A program made the position numbers and the translations under genes. A model generated the notes under the pieces. The model made no database searches. It was not told the origin of the DNA and saw nothing but the letters and a program-made list of their open reading frames with translations. Shown in pieces: positions 1-5,394 of a stretch of 8,827 nucleotides of DNA (position 1 is its first letter; each line of letters begins with the position of its first letter). The stretch is from Rhodococcus sp. IITR03 (GTDB lineage: Bacteria; Actinomycetota; Actinomycetes; Mycobacteriales; Mycobacteriaceae): positions 2,322,642-2,331,468 of the forward strand of contig LATQ01000001.1 of NCBI GenBank assembly GCA_001017865.1, in the 5' to 3' direction.

Positions 1-318
1 CGATCCGGGACGCCGGGCGGCGAGATACGCCGCGAGCGAGCGGTGCGTGGCGAGCGACCCGCCGGTGTACGCGCCGCCGTGCAGGTACAGGATCGCCGTG
101 GTCCGCTCGGTGGCGCCCACGGTGATCCGCTCGGCGGGGCGTCCCGCCAGACGGATCGGACGCACCACGGCGTCCTTCGGGAGGAACTGCAGCGGCGCCG
201 CGAGATCGAGCAACCGGCGCTGCGTCGAGAACGACCAGCGCGGCGACAGCAGGGCACGGAAGAGAGGACGCAGGGCGGTACGCGCCACCCGCGGTGACAA
301 CTGCGGTGTCGGAGGCAT
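1..318 (-). CDS. alpha/beta hydrolase (HSL/LipR-like esterase), N-terminal part
   Basis: This is the first 106 codons of a leftward gene that continues past base 1. Reading from the ATG at 318-316, the protein begins MPPTPQLSPRVARTALRP and reaches ILYLHGGAYTGGS at about residues 76-88. The HGG segment (His80-Gly81-Gly82) is the oxyanion-hole motif of the hormone-sensitive lipase branch of alpha/beta hydrolases, which cleave carboxylic esters. The nucleophile elbow (GxSxG) and the rest of the triad lie outside the window. No signal peptide is evident, so it is probably cytoplasmic. It starts 8 bp after the SDR stop, and a purine-rich AAGGGA overlapping that stop may be its ribosome site, so it is the third gene of the monooxygenase-SDR operon. 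There its likely job is to hydrolyse the ester made by the monooxygenase (inference). Family is well supported; substrate is unknown. Confidence 0.85.
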   Translation of the reverse strand, partial: MPPTPQLSPRVARTALRPLFRALLSPRWSFSTQRRLLDLAAPLQFLPKDAVVRPIRLAGRPAERITVGATERTTAILYLHGGAYTGGSLATHRSLAAYLAARRPGS

Positions 319-326
319 GCCGCAGC

Positions 327-1153
327 CTATCCCTTCGGTACGACCCGGGAGGTCACGGTGGCGACGACACGCTGATAGGCCGGTCCGGCAACGCGGACGA
401 AGGCGTCGAGCAGCTTCGCATCGGCGCCGATGAGCACGCGCGCCTTGTTCTTCCGCACACCGGTGAGGATGGTCTTCGCCGCGTCCTCGGGGGTCGTGCG
501 TGCGAGCTTGCGGTCGAAGAACTCCGCGAAGGTCGCCTGGTCGTCGCCGTCGGGGACGGCGGCGTTGCGCGCGATCGCGGTCTTGATGCCGCCGGGATGC
601 ACGCACGTGACCTGCACGGGATGCCGCGCGACGAGCATCTCCTGCCGCACCGCCTCGGTGAAGCCGCGCACGGCGAACTTCGCCGAGTTGTACGCCGCCT
701 GGCCCGGGATGCTCAGCAGGCCGAACAGGCTCGAGACGTTGACCAGGTGGCCGTCGCCCGAGGCGATGAGATACGGCAGGAAAGCCTTGGTGCCGTTGAC
801 GACCCCCCAGAAGTCGACGTCCATCACGCGCTCGATGTCCTTGAACTCGGTGCGCTCGAGGTCGCCGTGATAGGCGATGCCCGCGTTGTTGTACACCTGG
901 TGGACCGCGCCGAAATGGGCGGCGACCTGCTCGGCGTACTCGAGGACCTTCTCGCGTTGGGTGACGTCGAGATGATCGGCCTTCACCTCGGCACCGAGTT
1001 CCCGTGCGCGACGCGCGGTCTCCTCGAGCCTGTGGTGTCGACGTCCGAGATCGCCAGGCGGGCACCGTGGGCCGCGAGGGCGAGGACGAGGGCCCGTCCG
1101 ATCCCGGAACCCGCGCCCGTGACGACGACGACCCGGCCTGCGAAATCACTCAT
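327..1153 (-). CDS. short-chain dehydrogenase/reductase (SDR), one apparent frameshift
   Basis: Classical SDR oxidoreductase, about 275 aa once one missing base near 1029 is restored. The ATG at 1153-1151 gives MSDFAGRVVVVTGAGSGIG, with the TGxxxGxG dinucleotide site at residues 12-19. An acidic Asp at the end of the second strand (SDVD, about residue 37) suggests NAD rather than NADP preference. After the frameshift come NNAG (about 89-92), the catalytic Ser in VNVSS (about 142), and YNSAK with catalytic Tyr155 and Lys159. Length and motifs fit the mycobacterial SadH-type dehydrogenases, which interconvert alcohols and carbonyls. Its ATG overlaps the TGA of the monooxygenase (ATGA), implying translational coupling, and the hydrolase follows 8 bp after its TAG. 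The likely role is oxidising an alcohol to the ketone used by the monooxygenase, or clearing its product. As sequenced the frame is broken; an intact native gene is far more likely than a true pseudogene. Confidence 0.9.
1028..1031 (-). other. apparent 1-base loss in the SDR gene
   Basis: On the minus strand the frame reads ISDVDTTG and then runs into junk that stops at 983. Shifting by one base just after ACAGG gives LEETARRARELGAEVKAD and continues perfectly into the rest of the SDR. One base, probably a C restoring GGCC, is missing at the GG|CTC junction. The gene length (827 nt) becomes a multiple of three after the repair. Confidence 0.85.
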
Positions 1154-2711
1154 CGAACTGCTGCCTCTCGGGACGTGCGCTCCTGCGCGGGACGGTCGGT
1201 GGCGGCGGGGAGATCCGACTCGGCGACGCTGCGGTACGCCTCGAGGTCGAATCTGCGGGTGATACGGCGGAATTCGAAGGTGAATCCCGGCCACAGCGTG
1301 GTGTTGTTGCCGTGCTTGTCGAGATACCAGCTCGCGCACCCGCCGTTGTTCCACACGCTCGACTGCAGCGCGCGCTGCAGGTCGCGGTTGTACTCGTCCT
1401 GCACGTCCTTACGGACCTCGACCGTGCCGATGCGGTTGCGGTCGATCGTGCGGATCGCGTCGACGACGTACTCGAGTTGCGACTCGATCATGTACACCAT
1501 CGAGGTGTGGCCGAGTCCGGTGTTCGGGCCGACGAGGAAGAACAGGTTCGGGAAGCCGGCGACCGAGCTGCCCTTGTACCCCTGCATGCCGGTCTCGTCG
1601 AAGACTCGGCGAGCGAGCGGCCGTCCTTGCCGAAGATACCGGCGAAGGTCGGGGAGTCGGTGACGTGGAAGCCGGTCGCGACGACGATCGCGTCGACCTC
1701 GCGTTCGGTGCCGTCCTTCGTGACGATGCCGCGCGGGGTGACGCGGGTGATGCCGTCGGTGACGAGGTCGACGTTCGGCCGGTCGAGGGCGGGGTAGTAG
1801 TTGTTCGAGATCAGCATGCGCTTGCAACCGATGCCGTAGTTCGGCGTGACCTTCCGGCGCAGTTCCTTGTCGCGGATCTGCCGGCGGACCTGGATGCGCG
1901 CGGCGAGTTCGAGCGGCTTCATGAAGGCCTGCGCCTTGGCCAGACCCACGACCTGCGTCTCGCGGGCGGTGTACTGCAGGGCACGCGAGAGACGCTGGAA
2001 GCCGGGGATGTAGCGGAAGGCGAACCGCTCGGGGGCGGTGTACTCGCGGTCGAAGCGGGGGAGGATCCACGGTGCCGTGCGCTGGTACACGTCGAGACGG
2101 CCGACGGTGCCCGCGATGGCCGGCACGATCTGGATGGCGGAGGCTCCGGTGCCGATGACGGCGACGCGCTTGCCGACGAGGTCGGCGTCGTGGTTCCACC
2201 GCGCCGAGTGGAAGATCTCGCCCTCGAACCCGGAGATGCCCTCGATGTCGGGCAGCGACGGCTCGCACAGGGCGCCGACCGCGGAGATCACGACCTTGGC
2301 GCTGTACTTGCCGCGCGTGGTGGCCACGTCCCAGCGGTGCGTCGCGGTGTTCCAGCGGGCCGTCTGCACGTCGCATCCGAAGACGGTGCGTCGCCGCACG
2401 TCGTACCGGTCGGCGACCGAGCGGATGTACTCCTGGATCTCCGGCTGCGGCGAGAACGAGCGCGTCCAGCCGGGGTTGAGGGCGAACGAGTAGGAGTACA
2501 GGTTCGACGGCACGTCGCACGCCGCGCCGGGGTAGGTGTTGTCGCGCCAGGTGCCGCCCACCTCGGAAGCGCGTTCGAGCAGGAGGAAGTCCTTGCCCGC
2601 CTGCGACAGTCGGATGGCCGCACCGAGCCCGGCGAACCCGCTGCCGATGATCAGCGTGTCGACCTGACGGATCTCCGCGTCGGCGACGGTATCTGTAACC
2701 GGAAGACTCAT
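1150..2711 (-). CDS. class B flavin monooxygenase, Baeyer-Villiger type, one apparent frameshift
   Basis: FAD- and NADPH-dependent monooxygenase of about 520 aa after restoring one base near 1605. Visible in order: FAD Rossmann motif GSGFAG (residues 23-28); GGTWRDNTYPGAACD (52-66), which fits the second Baeyer-Villiger fingerprint GGxWxxxx[FY]P[GM]xxxD; FEGEIFHSARW (162-172), the FxGxxxHxxxW fingerprint; NADP Rossmann motif GTGASA (187-192); and the late ATGF segment. Such enzymes insert oxygen next to a ketone to make an ester or lactone, although some oxidise S or N. Segments like GIGCKRMLISNNYYPAL resemble the HAPMO/PAMO-like group rather than the EthA/MymA group. The ATG at 2711 is chosen because it is the only start near the family's usual N-terminus and sits 7 nt after a good -10 element (leaderless). 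It leads the operon with the SDR (ATGA overlap) and the hydrolase, divergent from a TetR gene that probably represses it. Substrate unknown. Confidence 0.92.
1604..1606 (-). other. apparent 1-base loss in the monooxygenase gene
   Basis: The N-terminal frame reads FGKDGRSLAE and then unrelated residues. The next frame resumes with VFDETGMQGYKGSS, the normal continuation for this family. Restoring one G (GAGGTC instead of GAGTC on the minus strand, near codon 369) joins the two halves and makes the 1562-nt gene divisible by three. Confidence 0.85.
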
Positions 2712-2718
2712 GTACTTG

Positions 2719-2747
2719 AGGCTAGAGCGTTCCAGTGACCTGGTCAA
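2719..2747 (-). promoter_or_regulatory. promoter of the monooxygenase operon, probably leaderless
   Basis: On the minus strand a -35 element TTGACC (2747-2742) is followed by exactly 17 bases and a -10 element TAGCCT (2724-2719). Seven bases then separate the -10 from the A of the ATG at 2711, so transcription would begin at or next to the start codon. This fits the absence of any Shine-Dalgarno sequence before that ATG. Leaderless mRNAs are common in actinobacteria. The -35 lies inside the palindrome at 2741-2760. Predicted by eye only. Confidence 0.6.
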
Positions 2748-2764
2748 CACTTGTTGACCATAAT
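2735..2764 (+). promoter_or_regulatory. candidate promoter of the tetR gene
   Basis: GTGACC (2735-2740) and CATAAT (2759-2764; five of six matches to TATAAT) are separated by 18 bases, which would start the transcript near 2771, about 11 nt before the ATG at 2782. The spacer is almost exactly filled by the palindrome at 2741-2760, which would make the regulator gene self-repressed. The -35 is weak, and no clear ribosome site precedes the ATG. Confidence 0.4.
2741..2760. promoter_or_regulatory. palindromic operator for the divergent TetR regulator
   Basis: A 20-bp inverted repeat with two perfect 9-base arms, TGGTCAACA and TGTTGACCA, around a 2-base centre (CT). It is the only strong palindrome in the 70-bp gap between the divergent monooxygenase and tetR genes. 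It covers the -35 box of the monooxygenase promoter and the spacer of the likely tetR promoter. Size, symmetry and position are typical of TetR-family operators, so binding by the adjacent regulator, repressing both genes until a ligand is present, is a strong inference but unproven. Confidence 0.75.
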
Positions 2765-2781
2765 TCAATAACGGTGTTTGC

Positions 2782-3477
2782 ATGGTGGACGTGACAGAAG
2801 ACAATCCCGGACCCCGCCGGACCCGTCTCGGTCCCGCCCAACGCCGGGCCCAGCTGATCGAGCAGGGTCTCGAACTGCTCGCCGACCGGCCCCTCGAACA
2901 GATCTCCGTCGACGAGGTCGCCGAACGGGCCCGGGTCTCGAAGGGGCTGCTGTTCCACTACTTCGCCTCGAAGCACGACTACCACGTCGAACTCGTGCGA
3001 TGCATCGGTCGGGATCTCGTCGAGTACACCGCACCGGACGAGGGCCTCGAACCGATCGAGATGCTGCGCGGCACGCTCGTCGCGTACGTCGACTACGTCA
3101 CCCGGCGCCGCGACATGTACGTCTCGATCCTGCGCGGCGCCACCAGCGGCGACCCCGACATGCGGGCGGCCTTCGAGGACACCCGCACGGCGCTGGTCGA
3201 CCGGACCGTCGCGCACCTGCCTGCCATCGGCATCGAGCCCACGCCGGCCGTGCGACTCGCCGTCCGCGGCTGGGTGGCCTTCGTCGAGGACACGACCATC
3301 GCGTGGCTACGCGATCCCGAACTCACCCGCGACGAGTTCGTCGAACTGGCCATCGCGGCGCTGTCCGGCGTTGCGCTGGCGGCACATTCGCTCCACTCTC
3401 CGGCCGGTGACGATGCTCCGGCCGGTGGGATTCTCAGCGATCGTTTCCGGGAAGGTACTCCTGCAGCTTCGTCTTGA
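2782..3477 (+). CDS. TetR/AcrR-family transcriptional regulator
   Basis: A 231-aa DNA-binding regulator. The N-terminal TetR domain is clear: helix 1 begins around RRAQLIEQGLELLADRP (about residues 21-37), and the helix-turn-helix ISVDEVAERARVSKGLLFHYF spans about 41-61, followed by the usual S-K (63-64). The remaining 160 or so residues form the variable ligand-binding and dimerisation part; the ligand cannot be read from sequence. The last 25 residues are Ala/Pro/Gly-rich and probably disordered. The ATG at 2782 lacks a good ribosome site, and nearby GTG codons (2785, 2791) could also start the protein with little change. It diverges from the monooxygenase operon across 70 bp with a fitting palindrome, so it probably represses that operon and itself. 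Its 3' end overlaps the convergent thiamine enzyme gene by 44 bp. If a base was lost near the end, as elsewhere in this sequence, the true stop could be the TGA at 3408-3410. Confidence 0.93.
   Translation: MVDVTEDNPGPRRTRLGPAQRRAQLIEQGLELLADRPLEQISVDEVAERARVSKGLLFHYFASKHDYHVELVRCIGRDLVEYTAPDEGLEPIEMLRGTLVAYVDYVTRRRDMYVSILRGATSGDPDMRAAFEDTRTALVDRTVAHLPAIGIEPTPAVRLAVRGWVAFVEDTTIAWLRDPELTRDEFVELAIAALSGVALAAHSLHSPAGDDAPAGGILSDRFREGTPAASS
3398..3427 (-). terminator. GC-rich hairpin / 12-bp direct repeat after the pyruvate oxidase-like gene
   Basis: The 12-mer CTCCGGCCGGTG occurs twice (3398-3409 and 3416-3427). Each copy contains the palindrome CCGGCCGG, so the two copies can pair as an 8-bp all-G/C stem with a 10-base loop. 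On the minus strand the stem starts 9 bases after the thiamine enzyme stop codon, where a terminator would be expected. No U-tract follows, so this is a weak call; the repeat also simply encodes the SPAGDDAPAGG tail of the TetR protein on the other strand. Confidence 0.35.
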
Positions 3478-5227
3478 CGCCCTGTTTCACGAAGCCCCAA
3501 CGGTTCTCGTCACCGGCGAGCACGGCCTTGGCGACATCGGTGAACTGCTCCCACGTCGCGTGCGGCGGGATCGGCGGCATGTCCGGATCGGTGTACACGT
3601 CGAGCACCGTCGGGCGGTCCGCGGCCAGCGCGCGATCCCAGGCCGAGCCCATCTCGTCCGAGGACTTCACGGTTTCGCCGCCCAACCCGAGACTGCGCGC
3701 GAAGGCGGCGTAGTCGACGTCCGGAAGCGACTGGGACTCCGCGAATTTCGGTGCCCCACCCATCGCACGCATCTCCCAGGTGACCTGGTTCAGGTCGTTG
3801 TTGTGGATGATCGCGACGACGAGCCTCGGGTCCGCCCACTGCTGCCAGTACCGCTGGATGGTGATCAGCTCGGCCATGCCGTTCATCTGCATCGCCCCGT
3901 CGCCGGCGAACGCGACCACCGGACGGCCCGGATTCGCGAACTTCGCGCCGATCCCGTACGGCACCGCCGGACCCATCGTCGCGAGGGTGCCCGACAGCGA
4001 ACCGCGCATGTCACCACGGAACTGCAGTTGGCGCGCATACCAATTGGCGGCCGAACCCGAGTCCGCCGTGACGATCGCATCGTCCGGCAGTCGCGGTGAG
4101 GCCTCGGCGAACATCCGCAGCGGATTGACGAACTCCGTTTCGACCTCCGCCTGCTGTCCCATCGTCTGCCACCAGCGCTGCACGTTCTGCTCGATGCCCT
4201 CACGCCACGACCGATCCGCCTTGCGCTGCAGCAGCGGGACGAGCGCGTCGAGCGCGGCGGCGGCATCCGCGACGAGGTTGACCTCGTTCGGATAGCGCAT
4301 CCCGATCATGTTCGGGTCGATGTCGATCTGCACGCAGCGGGCCTGGCCGTATTCGGGCAGGAACTGGCTGTAGGGGAGGGACGAACCGACGATGAGCAGC
4401 GTGTCGCAGCCGGTCATCATCTCATGGGTGGGCCGCGTGCCCAGCAGCCCGATCGAGCCCGTGACCCACGGCAACTCGTCCGACAGCACGTCCTTGCCCA
4501 GCAGGGCCTTCGCCACCCCGGCGCCGAGCAGGTCCGCGACCTGCTCGAGTTGCGCCCGCGCATCCCGGGCGCCGCTGCCGACGAGCATCGCCACCTTGTC
4601 CCCGGCGTTGAGGATCTCCGCGGCCCGCCGGATCGCGTCGTCGTCCGGTGCGATCCGGGGACGATCGAAGCCGACGCTCGACGGCACCATCTTGAACTCG
4701 TGGCCGGGCGGGGAGTACTCGAGTTCCTGCACGTCGCCGTGGATGATGACGGCCGTGGGCGTGCGATACGCGATGGCGGTGCGCATCGCCCGGTCGAGGA
4801 CGTTCGGCAACTGCTCGGGCACCGTCACCGTCTCCACGAACGCCGACGCCACATCCTTGTACAGCGTGTGCAGGTCCACTTCCTGCTGGTACGACCCGCC
4901 CATCGCGGAGCGGTCGGTCTGGCCCACGATCGCCACCACCGGAACGTGGTCGAGTTTCGCGTCGTACAGGCCGTTGAGCAGATGGATCGCGCCCGGGCCG
5001 GAGGTTGCCATGCACACCCCCGGCCGGCCCGTGAACTTCGCATAGCCCACGGCCTCGAAGGCGCTCATCTCCTCGTGCCGGGACTGCACGAAGACCGGAT
5101 CGTTGCCGGTGCGCGTCCAGGCGGCGAGGATCCCGTTGATGCCGTCGCCGGGATATCCGAAGACGTGGTCCACCCCCCACGTGCGCAGGCGGTGCAACAG
5201 GTAGTCGGCCACGGTCGGATTCGCCAT
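3434..5227 (-). CDS. thiamine-diphosphate enzyme, pyruvate oxidase / pyruvate:quinone oxidoreductase-like
   Basis: Intact 597-aa enzyme of the acetolactate synthase/pyruvate oxidase superfamily (E. coli PoxB has 572 aa). The N-terminal PYR domain carries VFGYPGDGINGI (about 22-33) and RHEE with the catalytic cofactor-activating Glu at about residue 52. The central FAD/nucleotide-binding-type domain spans about 195-340. The C-terminal PP domain has the thiamine-binding motif GDG (442-444) and IIHNND (473-478), followed by QVTWEM. The best guess is oxidative decarboxylation of pyruvate to acetate and CO2, passing electrons to quinone (PoxB/Pqo) or oxygen (YdaP-like). The sequence alone does not separate these, nor exclude another 2-oxo acid. 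The ATG at 5227-5225 is chosen for the GAGGAG ribosome site 6 bases upstream and the family-like MANPTVADYLL; upstream in-frame codons have no such support. It lies downstream of kgd but behind a terminator, so it is probably transcribed on its own. No frameshift here, unlike its neighbours. Confidence 0.92.
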   Translation of the reverse strand: MANPTVADYLLHRLRTWGVDHVFGYPGDGINGILAAWTRTGNDPVFVQSRHEEMSAFEAVGYAKFTGRPGVCMATSGPGAIHLLNGLYDAKLDHVPVVAIVGQTDRSAMGGSYQQEVDLHTLYKDVASAFVETVTVPEQLPNVLDRAMRTAIAYRTPTAVIIHGDVQELEYSPPGHEFKMVPSSVGFDRPRIAPDDDAIRRAAEILNAGDKVAMLVGSGARDARAQLEQVADLLGAGVAKALLGKDVLSDELPWVTGSIGLLGTRPTHEMMTGCDTLLIVGSSLPYSQFLPEYGQARCVQIDIDPNMIGMRYPNEVNLVADAAAALDALVPLLQRKADRSWREGIEQNVQRWWQTMGQQAEVETEFVNPLRMFAEASPRLPDDAIVTADSGSAANWYARQLQFRGDMRGSLSGTLATMGPAVPYGIGAKFANPGRPVVAFAGDGAMQMNGMAELITIQRYWQQWADPRLVVAIIHNNDLNQVTWEMRAMGGAPKFAESQSLPDVDYAAFARSLGLGGETVKSSDEMGSAWDRALAADRPTVLDVYTDPDMPPIPPHATWEQFTDVAKAVLAGDENRWGFVKQGVKTKLQEYLPGNDR

Positions 5228-5233
5228 CGGTAG

Positions 5234-5239
5234 CTCCTC
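5234..5239 (-). promoter_or_regulatory. ribosome binding site of the pyruvate oxidase-like gene
   Basis: GAGGAG on the minus strand, 6 bases before the ATG at 5227. It is the strongest Shine-Dalgarno match among the gene starts in this window and decides this start against the longer upstream frame. Confidence 0.8.
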
Positions 5240-5300
5240 GCAGGACGCGATCGGGGGTCCTCCGAAGGGTGCCCGTCGTGCCCGGTCCGAAACGCACCGG

Positions 5301-5353
5301 AAAAGGCGTGAGCCGGTCGATCGCCCTCGCGGGGACGAACCGACCCGGCTCAC
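5301..5353 (-). terminator. intrinsic terminator of kgd
   Basis: On the minus strand, 41 bases after the kgd stop codon, GTGAGCCGG...GTCG (5353-5341) pairs with CGACCGGCTCAC (5319-5308): a 12-bp stem with one bulged base and a 21-base loop that can itself form a small CCC/GGG hairpin. The stem is followed three bases later by TTTT (5304-5301). This is a good Rho-independent terminator by actinobacterial standards, and it separates kgd from the downstream thiamine enzyme gene. Confidence 0.7.
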
Positions 5354-5394
5354 ATGAGAACCGTCAAGGACCCGAAGGATCCGAAACGGAGCTT

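Larger units (their letters stand above)
5228..5394. other. intergenic region between kgd and the pyruvate oxidase-like gene
   Basis: This 167-bp gap holds the kgd terminator (5301-5353) and the GAGGAG ribosome site. The roughly 60 bases left between them should carry the promoter of the thiamine enzyme gene. I see no convincing -10 and -35 pair there; a direct repeat GGGCAC-GAC-GGGCAC on the minus strand (about 5267-5281) is the only visible pattern. A long plus-strand frame crossing the gap is an antisense shadow of kgd. Confidence 0.6.

Noticed and set aside
294..1262. 322-codon plus-strand frame opposite the SDR
   Set aside because: Antisense shadow of the SDR and the end of the monooxygenase; no family signature and no ribosome site.
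1604..1606. Programmed frameshifting as an explanation for the breaks
   Set aside because: No slippery heptamer or adjacent pseudoknot pattern is seen, and eight unrelated sites in three housekeeping-type or catabolic genes would all need it.
1665..2738. 357-codon plus-strand frame opposite the monooxygenase
   Set aside because: Low-complexity D/R/G/V composition with no motif; the opposite strand encodes a clear flavin monooxygenase with all fingerprints.
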